From Suillus spraguei (lineage: Eukaryota; Basidiomycota; Agaricomycetes; Boletales; Suillaceae), in contig JABCPU010000049.1 in assembly GCA_016800925.1 (NCBI GenBank), forward strand, positions 124,001 through 188,000: DNA of 64,000 nt, read 5' to 3'. Under the pieces are notes generated by a model. The model was not told the DNA's origin and ran no database searches. It was given only the letters and a program-made list of their open reading frames with translations. The position numbers and the translations under genes were made by a program. Every line of letters starts with the position of its first letter. Position 1 is the stretch's first letter. Below are positions 22,954 to 35,353 of the stretch, piece by piece.

Positions 22954-24836
22954 ATGGTCTCCAGTGCATCGAGCCCGTACCCTGCACCAGTGAGTGGAGC
23001 GTCCCTCCTTCTGACATTCAAAGGACCCAGAAATACCGTCCTTATTATTGGCGGTAATGTTTTGGCCGCCTCTAGGGCATTTGCGGCACTCGAGGCAGGT
23101 ATGCAAGTGATCATTCTCGCTAGAGGCCCAGTGTGCGACGAGCTGAGATGGAGAGCGGACCAACGACAAGTAAATCTCACGGATTGGGGCATGCTCCCCT
23201 CTGCCTCTACTTCCCCACTTGCCTCTGCTCCAGAAACGAAGGCAGACGTAGAGTCCCTCTCTCCATTCCTCGCCGGAAACCCATCTATATCTCTTATCTG
23301 CATCACCATACACACAGCGGACACACCCGCACTTGCACGTATCTGTCATGCACATAATATCCCCGTAAACGTCACCGACCTTCCTGCACTATGCGACTTT
23401 TCCTTTGCAGCTACACACCGTTTTATTGACCCATCTACAGGCGGTCAGAGCGCGCTCCAAGTGGGTGTGACAACCAATGGAGAGGGATGCAGGCTCGCGG
23501 GGCGTGTGAGACGAGAGATTGTCAGCATGCTTCCAAAGGACATCGCTGGAGCCGTCAGGCAGCTCGGAAAACTTCGACGTTTAGCCAAGAATACAGATGA
23601 CGAACTCGGAGAGTGTGAGGAGGGCGAGGACAGTAGTGTCACCACTCCCAATCGGCCCGTACCTGGCTGGAGAAACAGTGCTGCCGAAAGCAAAGACGAA
23701 TCCTCCCGCCGCCGCATGAAATGGGTTGCCCAGGTCAGCGAGTATTGGCCCATCACACGGCTGGCATCCATGTCAGAAAACGACATGAAACTCATATTAT
23801 CTGGCGACTCTCCCCAAACGACCTCACCATACTCAATTCAAGCCCCAATCAAGGATTCACTACATCACTTAACACTTTTGCCGCCTCCGAAGAAAGGCCG
23901 AATTCTCCTCGTTGGCTCCGGGCCAGGACATCCCTCCCTTCTCACCATCGCAACTCACAATGCGCTTACGAAGCAAGCAGATCTTGTTCTCTCAGACAAG
24001 CTCGTTCCTGCTGCCGTACTGGCTCTCATTCCTGAAACTGTCGAGGTGCGCATTGCACGCAAATTCCCTGGCAATGCCGAAGGCGCACAATCAGAGATGA
24101 TGGACGCAGCCGTTGAAGCTGCTCAACGTGGCCTCACCGTCGTCAGAGTACGTCCGATCCCTCATTTCTTTACACTCAAACAATCATCTCGTCACAGCTG
24201 AAACAAGGAGACCCAGTCGTCTACGGCCGTGCAGGGGAGGAAGTGCTCTTCTTCCGAGCACACGGGTTCGAACCGCTCGTTATCCCGGGCGTCTCTTCTG
24301 CGCTTGCGGCACCTATTTTTGCTGGAATTCCAGTCACGCAGCGCGGTGTTGCAGAAAGTGTCATTGTGTGTACCGGAGTCGGGCGACAGGGTAAGGAGGT
24401 TAAGCTTCCTGGTTACGAACGCTCGCGGACTGTTCTCATCCTCATGGGTATCGCCCGGATATCGCAAGTTGTTGGTGCTATGATTCGCAACGATAGTGGC
24501 AGTGGAGAAGGCCTGCAGAGTGGTGAAGGGAGAAGAGAGGGACGTCCATTCCCTCGGAACACGCCCATTGCCATCATTGAGCGCGGCTCGATGCCTGATC
24601 AACGGGTTGTCGCAAGTACGCTTGAAGATATATGTGAAGCGTTGGATAGTGTGGGAGAGCAAAGACCTCCGGGAATGATGGTTGTTGGATGGGCGGTATT
24701 GGCGCTGCAAGGCACTGGTGACACGAGCGTGTTGGAAGAGGGGGAAGAACGAGATGAAGACAGGATAAGAAAGTGGTTAGGTGGAGGCAGGTGGGTTATG
24801 CGAGAAGGAATCGATCAAGGCTGGACGGAAGTATAG
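22954..24836 (+). CDS. siroheme synthase: SUMT fused to precorrin-2 dehydrogenase
   Basis: Two exons (22954-24147, 24198-24836; 50-bp intron) give 610 residues. The N-terminal third is a Met8/CysG-type dehydrogenase: a dinucleotide-binding start TVLIIGGNVLAASRAFAALE, then LICITIHTADTPALARICHA and INVTDLPALCDFSFAA-like core, GLAGRVRREIVSMLP and a helical linker. The C-terminal half is uroporphyrinogen-III C-methyltransferase: the SAM loop LLVGSGPGHPSLLT (about 23910), a DLVLSDKLVP motif, LKQGDPVVYGRAGEE right after the intron, then IPGVSSALAAPIFAGIPVTQ-like sequence. Together the two halves make sirohydrochlorin (and possibly siroheme) from uroporphyrinogen III, the cofactor of sulfite and nitrite reductases. 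Budding yeast splits these jobs between Met1 and Met8. A Glu-rich insertion lies near residue 220. Intact. Confidence 0.94.
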
Positions 24837-25415
24837 CTGAGGTGTGGGATTGATCACTAACATCTGTTTTTGTTAACATACAAGGAATCGTATGGGTATG
24901 CTTATTGGTATTTAAATTGACTTCTGAGCAGATGATGGTGTCACTCTCGACCTCAGACTCGAAATTTGGGAGCTCAAAGGTTGATTTGATTGATGTGAGA
25001 CGGCCCAGTCCTTCTGTAGAAAAGTATGGTTTTCGGAGATCTTAGCTCAACCCTAGGCCAGGCCCGATAAATTTATGTATCATGTTCGATTGTTGGTGAA
25101 ACGACGCTACTGAGGGACTGGACTTGTGTGTAGAGAAATGACTAGTAGTCCTCAGGACAGCTCCCCGTCAACTAGTACCGGTTGAGTGTACCATTCAAAT
25201 GCCGGGATGAAGAGCCCATAAGATAAACATAATTATTGTCTCAGACACGTTATGAGCAACAAGATCGAGCGGCTCGCGCATACCCATTGCGGAACATGTT
25301 GCTTTGTCCAAATCTAATCCATAAGTTGACGTACACATTTCCTGATACAATATTTACAGTAGCGGCTGCACATGAATACCTACATCCTCCCCAAACATGG
25401 GTCCCTCTTCAGTAG
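24837..25415. other. intergenic
   Basis: Downstream region of the siroheme synthase gene. Nothing gene-like was seen. Confidence 0.5.
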
Positions 25416-26432
25416 CTAATGGTATGACCATCTTGAGAACGCCCCTTCTAAATCTTCTATAGTACATAGGAAACTATTTCTATGACTTGTCATCAGCTTT
25501 CCAAACCACCATTGCACAAAGCGTAAAATACGAACCATTGATATTGTAGTGACACAGATGTAATCACAGTGTCTACACTCCCTCATCGTGCTTGGCAGTG
25601 GAAGCAGAATTGGAGGAGCTGGCACGTAAGGACGAGCAGTTCGAGATGGCTTGAAGACACCTATGCTGGCGCTTGCGTGGAGGTATGTATCCATCCTCCG
25701 AGTCGTCGCTACTCTCGGGGGAGCTACGCTCCAGATAACTGTCTTTGTCCTCCTCTTTCTCCTGTGATTTACCATCCCTGATGTTGTCGTCCTTTGCAGT
25801 GTCAGTCTGCCGCTTGGGAAGTCGGATGTTAATACGCAGAGGCGGTGCATCCGATGCAGCCTGATTTGCTTCTATAAGGGTTGGTGACTCCTCTTCCTCT
25901 TCTTCCTTCTCATGCTCCCCCGCCTCATCCCCGCCTCATCATCAGCCTCATCGTCTGGTGTATAACCATCGTCCGATTTTTCATCCGCTGCAGTGGCAGT
26001 CTGCCGCTGCAAGAGTCGAATTTTAATCATCAGACGCGACGTGTTTGATTTAGCCCCAGGTTTTTTTGTCCTCCTTCGTGGCTTCTTCACTGCGGGGAGT
26101 CCTGAGTCGAAGCTCTCAGAAGAGCTGGAGTGCCGTTTCCGCTTCCAATTGGCAAGGCACTTTGAGAGCGAGGGAATAATAATCTCTATGGAGGACTTGC
26201 ATGTCAACTTGCATGTATCACACTCTGGTGATTGTGGAACTAGTATCAAAGTAGTATTTGGACCAATCTGTATGCTGTTGGTCATTATGATAGGTAACCT
26301 GAGGATGGGGAGGGGGGGGGGGGTTCCGTGAAGGAGTGTTCCGTGTGGCGAACTGGATGGCTTCCCCGTAGATCTGCACCATTTTAAAGGATTCAGAGCT
26401 GTGGACATACCATGTGGACATTTCTTGAACAC
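25416..26432 (-). CDS. uncharacterised charged protein, doubtful gene
   Basis: A minus-strand open frame from 26432 to 25872 (186 codons) and further open sequence down to about 25416 share an unusual composition: Lys/Arg-rich basic patches, Ser runs and Asp/Glu-rich tails. Two copies of a motif are recognisable, MIKIRLLQRQTATAADE (near 26000) and LRINIRLPKRQTDTAKD (near 25810), each followed by an acidic stretch, which suggests an internal duplication. A CDTCKLTCK cysteine cluster precedes the first copy. I found no known domain, and start and splice sites are not settled. It may be a real lineage-specific nuclear protein or a decayed one. Confidence 0.35.
26312..26323. repeat. run of twelve G
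   Basis: Twelve consecutive guanines, a homopolymer long enough to be miscounted in sequencing. It lies within the doubtful minus-strand frame, where its length would decide the reading frame. Confidence 0.95.
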
Positions 26433-27512
26433 CGACAGCGCAACTGTGGCATTAAACTAAACAATACCACAGGTACCATTGATCATGGCTGCATCTGTGA
26501 GGGCCTGTGGATTGATCATGGTGGTAAGTAAGATTAAAGCGCGTGTGCAAGCAGACAATGGTGATGAATTCGAACGTCCACTGGCATTGACCATCCAGGC
26601 GGTTAAGAATATCATCCTCAAGTGCAGCCAACGCGTAGACGCCTGCACGAACAAAGTATGAGTACTAGTTTTACATTTGAAAAAGGATTCACCGACTGCG
26701 AACCATCCTATGAGATTCACTTAAAGTCGAAGGTTGACCGCAGGAATACGATGTCCCATCAACCAACTCGGGCCGGGAGGAGTGAGCCATTCTTTATGTA
26801 ATTGAGAACTTTTCTGATTCTGTCCTATGTGATATTCCACTGCCTCGCCATGATACGTAGCGGTGATTAATCGAGGTGTTGTGGACTCAGCGTGAAGTCA
26901 AGTATACCACCAGCACCTGTGTTATACTATTATCAATAAAACTCTACTTTAACCTCGAATTGAAAAACCAATGGTATACTCTAAGTGCTGGGTTTCTTGG
27001 TTGCAAATATAAACGCCATAACGACCAGCAACAACGACTGGTAACGATAGTATCATTAGTATACCACAGCTTGAGAAATGTATTGGATATGGTCGAAGAC
27101 GGCAGGGGAAAAGGGAACGCCCTGTATTGGGTTGGATTTGGAAAAATATATGATGTCTGTATCCAGAAGGGACGAGAATGGTTGAATAGAAGACTGCAAC
27201 TGGAAGGGGAACGAATGGAATGATTTCGTGTGATCTCATACAAGGGCCCAGATGGTCGAAGTCAATACATCTCCACTTGTTCGTATTTCGCCCTTGCGCA
27301 CGCTTTATCGAACGGCACACTGCGATGACGCTCTCCAAAATTCTCTTGAAACTTGTGTGAGAGATGTGAGTTCGAGTTCAAGTTGTGATGCAAGTCAGAA
27401 AGGACGGTCATGTGATGTGACACACGCGAACAGTCACAAAACGCGTCACATCACGCGTAGAACCTTTCTTCTGGATCAACAGATCATCGTAAGTTTGAGA
27501 AATTTCCCAATA
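26433..27512. other. intergenic, SMC4 upstream region
   Basis: No supported gene. Near 27400-27450 just upstream of SMC4 there are several ACGCGT/TCACGCG-type elements, including ACGCGTCACATCACGCGT, which contains two ACGCGT MluI-box motifs (27440-27446 and 27453-27458 approximately). In yeasts this motif binds the G1/S factor MBF; its role here is inferred only. Confidence 0.45.
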
Positions 27513-30500
27513 ATGCCTCCCCGCAGGTCGTCTCGCTCTCTGCGACCGTCCACTGAACAGGAGGCATCAAACTCTGCAAAACGCAAACGAACCGACGCAG
27601 ATGACATAGAGGAGAAAGAGAATGCGCCAGGAACTCGGAGGACATCGACAAGAAGCAGCGTGGGCCCTTCTTCGAAAGTGCCTGCAGCACCGTCCTCCAG
27701 AGCATCTGCGAGGACATCTACACGCACATCTGTGAGACCGAGTCATGCGCTGCAAGAAGTGGCTGAGATAGAGGAGGATGAGGAACCGGTGAAGAAGAAG
27801 TCGAGAAGTTCTGTTGAGGGTGCGGATCCCGATGAGGATGAAGTCGTAGAGTTGCAGAAACCAAGGAGAGGTCGAGTCAAGAAGATTGTGCAGGACGACG
27901 ACGACGAGGTACAAGAGGTGAAACCCTCTCGGAGGTCAACCGCGAAGCCCCGGCCAACTCGATCGCGCAAGACCATTGCAGTAGAAGATTCAGATGTTGA
28001 GGAAGTGAAGGAACCTATTGTCATCTCGGAAGGCGAGGAGGAAGAAACTCGAGCAGTCAAGCCCGCCAAACCCAAACACGGTAGAACATCTCGTAAAGCA
28101 CCTGAATACGACGACGATATCCAGGAAATCAAGCCTGCGCCCAAAGCTAAGGGAAGGATACCTCACAAGGCAACGAACAAGGTTGAAGACGATGATGAGG
28201 CACAAGATATCAAGCCTGCAAAGCCCAAACGGGCATCCCAATCCCGCAAACCCGTCAAACTCGAATTCGACAATGACGAACATAAGCCCATTACTATATC
28301 CAGTGACGAATCTGACGTTACACCTGCTCCCAGAAGCTCTAGAGTGTCTTCGAGCAAGCAGAAGGCAACATCGCTTCCCGCTGATGTGGAAGTTACGCCT
28401 AGGCCTCGCAAATCTGTCCCTGCTACACCCCCCGAGCATCCCCCACCCACTGCCGAAGACAGCGCAGACGAACTCGACGGATTCCAGGAAGAATTTCTGC
28501 AGACACCTCGGCGTGCACCGCGTCAATCGCAGCTGTCGCAAATGACGCCTAAACGCCCTTTCCCACTGGAGGACGAAGAGGAAGAAATTTCCCTCCTTGA
28601 GCCCCACGTGAAACCCGTGTCTGTGATGCGACCCCCGCCCGCTGAAGAACCTTCAGGTTCTAAGCCGCGTCTCGTGATACACAAGATGGTGCTTGTTAAT
28701 TTCAAGAGTTATGCAGGCAGACAAGAGATCGGGCCCTTCCACAAGGTGCGTTTCTACTTCTTATATTTAACGTGTACTACACTTAACTTTGGTGATGGCC
28801 AGTCTTTTTCATCAATCGTAGGCCCCAATGGTTCCGGGAAATCGAACACAATCGATGCGCTCCTCTTTGTGTTTGGTTACCGCGCGTCGAAGATGCGCCA
28901 GGGCAAGCTCTCGGAGCTCATCCACAACTCTGCACGGTATCCTGACTTGGATGAGTGCAGCGTGGAAGTTCATTTCCGCGAGATTATCGACCTTGTATGT
29001 TTTTTCACTGATCAAAATTCGACTGAACCAAGTCACTCAACCCCCTAGCCTGGACCCGACGCATACAGTGTCGTTCCAAACTCCTCACTCGTCGTCGCTC
29101 GTACGGCGACTAAGTCCAATAACTCTCGTTACACGCTTAACTCACGATCGTCCACTTACACTGAGGTTCAAACACTTCTCCAGGGGCGTGGGATTGACCT
29201 CACACACAAGCGTTTCCTTATCCTACAGGGTGAAGTTGAATCTATCGCGCAGATGAAACCTAAAGGTACTTCTGAGCACGATGATGGGCTGCTTGAATAT
29301 CTAGAGGACATTATTGGTACCGCTGCGCTCAAAGCGCCAATTGAGTCTGCTCTTGCCGAGGTGGATCGACTAGGAGAGGAGAGAGCCGAAAAGGTGGCCA
29401 GATTGAGGATTGTCGAAAAAGAGAAGGCGAAGTTGGAAACAGAGAGGAAGGAGGCGTTGGCATGGCTGAAGCTTGCGAACGAGCATGTGAGGGCTCTCAG
29501 CCGGCTGTGGCAGTATTACTTGTGGAAATGCTTGGAGAACGACGAACAATTCGCGGCGCAGATTGTGAGTGCTTGATTTTTCTCCCTCTTTTTGGCGGTG
29601 CTGATACGGGGCAGGAACATCTAGAGAAGGAACTTGAAGATGAGAGGGAACGGAACAAGGATGACATCACGCATCTAGAATTGCTCGAGAAGCATTACAA
29701 GGAGCGTGAAAAAGCTTACGAGGTATGAATGTGTGTTGTTCTTCCTGCTCCAATGCTGATGCTATCCTATCCTTACAGGAAGTAAAGGCAGCAGCCGAGG
29801 AAGCGGCGAAGGACAACGCGGCACGCGAAAAGCAATCCGTGAGTCTTGAAGAGCGCCGGAAGCATGCGAGCGCGAAAGCGAAAAAGCTGAAGAAGGCGTT
29901 GGCAGATGTAAGTTTTCTCTCACCCCTTTTCGCTGTTGTTCGTACTTCCTTTATTTTGTTTGACACCACCCTATGTTTTACGTGTCTCCCTGCTCCATGT
30001 TTTTTTGCCGGCCTCCGTTGGTATTCTAACTTGAAACAGATCTAACACGTCTGCTATAACAGGATGAACAATCGAAAAAACTAGCCGACAATACCATTCA
30101 AGACTCTGATGCTAAAATCAAGACGAAGAAGCGTGAGATTGCGGAGCACGAGGCGAACCTAGAGAAGGAAGAGAAGGTGCTCGAAGGTATTCGGGATAGC
30201 TTGAAGGGTGGGTCTGTAGTATCGCCGCACTTGACACTATTCTTGACATGGATTGGTAGACAAAACGCAAGTCTTTCATGAACAGATCGAGGCCAAGCAG
30301 AAAGAGCTACAGCCGTGGACTGCCAAGATCAATGTCAAACAGGCTGCGATTGATGTGGCAAGCTCTGAACGGGACGCACTTGCAAAGAAAGCTACAGGGC
30401 TTAAAGATGCCGTTACGCAAGCGGAGGGACAGTTGGCTGAGTTGCAGGCAGAGCAAGAGGGCAAGGTACTGTTCCAATTTATTTGTAAAGTGAGAAAGCT

Positions 30501-33481
30501 GACGCTGATGGAATGTTCAGCTGAATGAGTTGAATTCCTTGAGGACAAAAAAAGCGGAAGTGCAGAAGAAGTTGGGGACATGTGAAGAAAAGTTCCACGT
30601 ACGTCTGCAGGCATACAGGGTGTTATCGACTTTGACGTTCTTTGTTTTCCGTTCAGGCTGCTCAGGCTGGCGTCCAGGAGCTTCGATCCAAGGCAGGCTC
30701 TCTGCGACAAAAGGCAGAAGAGGCTAGAGCATCCCAGGCAGCCAGCACATCGCAGAACAGAGTCTTGGATAGCTTAACGAAGCTCAAGCAGACTGGTCGG
30801 ATCGATGGGTTCCATGTATGGTCTCATTCCCTGTGCAGTTTCAGATCACTCACACATAATCTCACAGGGCCGTCTTGGTAGCCTAGGCACGATCCCAGAC
30901 AAATACGATATCGCAGTCTCTACCGCCTGTGGCGCCCTTAACAACATGGTTGTCGATACTGTTGCTCAGGGCCAAGCATGCATTGAGTTCTTGCGCAAGC
31001 AAAGCATTGGGCGCGCGTCGTTCATGGTGCTAGAGAAACTTCCCACTGACAGACTCAATGAGCATGTGGTCACACCCGAGGGTGTTCCGCGGCTATTCGA
31101 TCTCATCAAGCCAAAAGATCCTCGCTTCGCATCTGCGTTCTACAAAGGCGTGGGGAATACCCTTGTTGCTGATAATTTAGACCAAGCGAACAGAATTGCA
31201 TTTGGAGGCTCGAAGCGCTGGCGTGTCGTCACCCTTGCGGGGCAGCTGATTGATTCATCAGGGACGATGTCGGGTGGTGGGAACCACGTCTCGCGGGGTG
31301 GAATGAGCTCGAAGCTTCAGGCGGAGGCAGTGAGCCCGCAGGTTCTGAAAACCTACGAGCAAGAGAGTGAGCAAGCGGCACGTAATCTTGAGGCGGGACA
31401 GCAGGAGCTTCGCAATATTGAAGCGGAAGCCGAAAGGCTCACTCAGGCAGGCCCGGAAATAGAGCTCGACATGGAAAAGCTCACCATGGGTGTCAACAAT
31501 GGGAAGAAACGGCTGGCTGATGCTGAGAGGCGTGTGCAAGATCTCAAGTACGTGCATCCTGCTTGTCCTATGCAGGATTGCTACTGAGTAGTTTCTAGAG
31601 CACAAAGCAAGCCCAATGCTAAGGATCTTGCTCGAATCGATACTCTGGATGCCGAGATTGCATCGTCAACAGAAGAGCTCGAAGAACTGCAGACCAAGAC
31701 TGGCGCTATCGAGGCTGCGATTAAAGATCTCGAAAAGAAGATTCTCGAAATCGGTGGCTCCAAGCTGCTGAAGCAAAAGTCCACTGTTGATGGTATTCGC
31801 TTGTTGCACCAGCTGGCTAACGAAGAGGTCACCAAGGCTGAGGTTATGAAGGCTACCGCAGAGAAGAACATCGTGAAATATACGTCTGGGGTTGAGACCA
31901 ACCGTGCGGCACTGGAGGAAGTCGAGAAAGAGCTTGAGGAGCTAAAAGAACAGCTAGCAGAGGTCGCGCAGTATTTAGAAGACCTCAAGGAGAAGGTGGA
32001 GGCTGCGCAAGCTGCTCAGGAGAGCTCGAAAGATGATCTCGATCAACTCAAGCAGCAACTCCAGGAAAAACGCGAGGAAATTGATGAGTTTAGGAAGAAA
32101 GAGGTTGGTTATTTTCTATGCAATTGATATTTCGGTACTCACGGGTTTTGCAGCTTGAGATCACCCAGAAGCTTGCCGACAAGAAGAAAGAGTCTGCTGA
32201 AAATGAGCGTGTACTTGACCACTGGCAGACGGAACACGACCAACTTAAGCTCCATGAAATCGAGTGAGCCGTTGTCTATCGATTATTTTAACTTCTATAT
32301 GCTTATAGCCACTCGCAGTGATGACGATGACGATGAGGAGGAAGACCCTGACCAAGTTGCTGGAGCTTCAGGCAGTGGTGAAGGGGCGGTAAAGCAGGAA
32401 CATGCAGACTTGCACCTCCCAAAAAGGCTCGTCAACGAACGCCATCGACCGAGCTATACATATATAGTGCCGATGAGCTTGCACGCTTCAAGAAGAAGGA
32501 TATGCTTGCAGATTCTGAGTATCTTGATGGTATGTTCCTCCACCTTAATCATACGTAGTTATTACTGATCGGTCTTGTTAGAGAAACTTAAGAATACCAA
32601 TCCAAACCTCAACGTTCTCAAGGAGTACAAGAAGCGAGAGGAGGAATTCATGAAACGCGCCAAAGACTTAGAGGAGACTACTACAGCACGCGACGCGCAG
32701 AAGCAACTCTACGATGGTCTCCGGAAACAACGCTTGGACGAATTCATGGCAGGTTTCAGCTCGATTTCGTTAAAACTCAAGGAAATGTACCAGGTCCGTG
32801 CTGAAGTTCTTTGATTAATCAGAATTGTATATTTTCCGTTAGATGATCACTCTTGGAGGCAACGCAGAGCTTGAGCTCGTCGACAGTATGGATCCTTTCT
32901 CAGAGGGCATCATTTTCAGTGTTATGCCTCCGAAGAAGAGTTGGAAGAATATTTCAAATCTATCTGGAGGCGAGAAGGTGCATTCTGCTTTGAGAATCAG
33001 GAAACACGTACTAATCATTCTCCAGACCCTTAGCTCACTTGCTCTCGTGTTCGCTCTGCATGTGTTTAAGGTAAGTCTCATATCAACTCCATGAGTAGTT
33101 CCAGTAGCCTAAACCTGTCCTAGCCTACGCCACTTTACTTCATGGATGAAATAGATGCGGCCCTAGACTTCAGGAATGTCTCGATTGTGGCAAATTATAT
33201 CAAGGACCGTACTAAGAATGCACAGTTCATCATTATTTCCTTGAGGTGACGATTCCTTCTCTCCCGAGAACTACCTTAGCTGATATGAATTTGCAGGAAT
33301 GACATGTTTGAGCTTAGTCACCGTCTCATTGGTATTTACAAGACTGCAAACGCAACACAGAGTTGGTGACATGATTAGCTTATGGGACGTGTTTCTCATT
33401 TGTTCTCGCACAGGTATATCCATCGATAACCACGCTCTCGCTCATCGAACCATCAAAGCTGTGCCGGCCGTAGCAGCCTGA
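27513..33481 (+). CDS. SMC4: condensin subunit SMC4
   Basis: Nineteen exons. The start MPPRRSSRSLRP at 27513 is preferred over an in-frame ATG at 27252. Residues 1-390 are a charged, disordered tail. The ATPase head starts KPRLVIHKMVLVNFKSYAGR, with Walker A GPNGSGKSNTIDALLFVFGY (exon 2, 28803-28994). Long coiled coils flank the hinge (exon 10), which holds TMSGGGNHVSRGG. The C-terminal head has the signature NLSGGEK (exon 15), TLSSLALVFALHVFK (exon 16) and Walker B PLYFMDEIDAALD (exon 17). With SMC2 it forms the condensin ATPase that compacts mitotic chromosomes. Exon 13 (32319-32529) shows one problem: an acidic linker in one frame is followed by KKARQRTPSTELYIYSADEL in another. Either one base is missing near 32405-32415 or a short unannotated intron lies there. 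Every other junction is in phase. Length is about 1,630 aa. Confidence 0.96.
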
Positions 33482-33568
33482 GATACGCATTCTGTAATGT
33501 GCTTTCCACCACGTGATGTAAATTATATGCATTGTGTAACAAATGATATCCTTCTTCTACTCGTCCCT

Positions 33569-35200
33569 TCAAATCGTGCCGCTGGGATAAACATCTGAAA
33601 GCCATTCTCCCAAAGACTTTGCGCCCCAGCTAAGACTTATCGAAGCCTCACCACGGATACTTGGAGCAGGGAAGTCATCTGGCAGAAGTAATGGTGGTTC
33701 GGAGGTGAACCAAGGATGAGTCAGTGCCTTGGAAGGGCGGAGGCGCTGAATGGTTCGTATACAAGAAATCGGTGGATAAGATCAACAGGAGTTGGTGACA
33801 TAGTCTCTGGGGGCATGTGTGTTTTTGTGTCAACCTCATGCTGCTGCGCGGATGGAGGAAAATTGGGTAGGATAGAGAAAAGGTCAACAGGTTCCACATC
33901 TGTAAAAGACAACTTGTCTGCATCCGGTAGGCTTAAGAAGGACTGTTGTTGAGTCAGAAAGGAAGATCCCAGTAACAGATCCAACAACACTCACAGGCCA
34001 ATTGGTTTCATTTGGCGAACCTCGTATCTTGAAAATACTCCATGCTAAACCAATCTCTCCACGTGTGGAATCAAATAGCGAATCCCTGGCCCACCTGTTC
34101 GTAGGATCTCCGATGCGAAGTCCCTTTGGTATGATGAATGGCTCAGCTGGCTTCGACGAGCTATCGTCGCCTGAATCAGACTGCTCGTCGACCTCAAAGT
34201 CGAACTCTTCGTCGTCAAGTAGGTTAAACAGACGAACGGAAGTGAAGAATTCCGCAAAAGTTGCACCGAGGCTCCAAGAGTCGATTGCGAATGCGTCATA
34301 ATTCCTAGGCCCAAAGAGCAGCTCAGGTGCACGGTATGGTCTACTCCTGAGTGAGCCCAGTTCATACTCGGTGAGATAGGACGTACCCCGTAGAAACTTC
34401 AAAATACATATTTTCTGGAGTTTCAAACCATAAATCATCTTTCTTTGCGACAAAATCTTCCCTTTCCTTCCATGATATGCCGAAGTCAATGAGTTGGACT
34501 CTGCCTGATAAAGTGAGAAGGACGTTGCTTGGTTTGATATCTCGGTGTGCAATTTTCGCTGTCTCGTGAAGGAATGTTACACCACTCAGGATTTGAAAGA
34601 TCAGTGATTTTGCGAGAAGAACGAAGCGCTGCTCGCGTGGACTCGGACTTGATGGATCTGCGGCCAGAATCGAAACAAGTGGATGGGGAGAAAAGTTGTG
34701 CGAAGATAATAGTGCGATCAAAGACGAAGGCACATATGGCATCCAAAAGCTCATAGTCTGCAGGCCAGGTCAATGTCATGGCCTAAGAAAGAAACCACCT
34801 AATGGTGAGATGTAAGACTCGCTCGATCACTTTGCGCTCGGCTCACATTTGGATGACATACGGACGCAATCAGCCTCGCCTCTTTGATGATGTCGTGCGG
34901 CTCTTTGGCAAATTTGCGGTGGATGGTAGATGTCTTTATCGCAATCCACTGAGTCTTTCCTTCACGCTCGAGTAGGCTCTTTGAGACGCAAGAAACTGGG
35001 CCTTCAGCGACTGTTTCACGAGAACCACTCGGCTGTCACCATCATGGTCAATCACAGCTATTTCGCAGAAATGAACGCATGCCAACAATGGATGGTGTGC
35101 TGCTTGAAAGGGAAAGATATTGGTGAAGAGTCCTTTCTGTTAGAAATAGACTTACTTTTCCATTGCGAACAATTCACTCGGGACGCTAGTGAAGAGGTGA
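33569..35200 (-). CDS. CDK-like (CMGC) protein kinase, one frame slip
   Basis: Minus strand, several exons; stop at 33569-33571, start near 35200 uncertain. Kinase elements in order: glycine loop region [15 protein letters not shown]-type lysine in [33 protein letters not shown], the catalytic [13 protein letters not shown] (near 34540), [11 protein letters not shown], and [11 protein letters not shown] (34300-34340, after an intron). The C-lobe has a Ser/Asp/Glu-rich insertion ([18 protein letters not shown]) and ends [11 protein letters not shown] and a short tail. This matches a basidiomycete branch of CDK-like kinases. Between HDIDLACR and TMSFWMPYV (34756-34760) the frame shifts by one base. 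It is either a disabling deletion, a sequencing slip, or skipped by an unusual 95-bp intron. It converges on SMC4 with 87 bp between stops. Confidence 0.75.
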
Positions 35201-35353
35201 GTTATTTTTAGTGCACGATCGCTGAGCTGCATTATCGCACAGCCACATGGCATGGCGCTGACCTTATGCTGTGGCCCTAGGGGAGTCAAGACGTCGACCA
35301 ACCATCTCATCAACTCTCATCTGTGCATTATCTTTTAACATCCTAACTCCAGT

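Noticed and set aside
24255..24275. tRNA T-loop-like GGTTCGAACC
   Set aside because: It lies inside the siroheme synthase coding sequence and has no cloverleaf around it; no tRNA gene was found elsewhere by eye.
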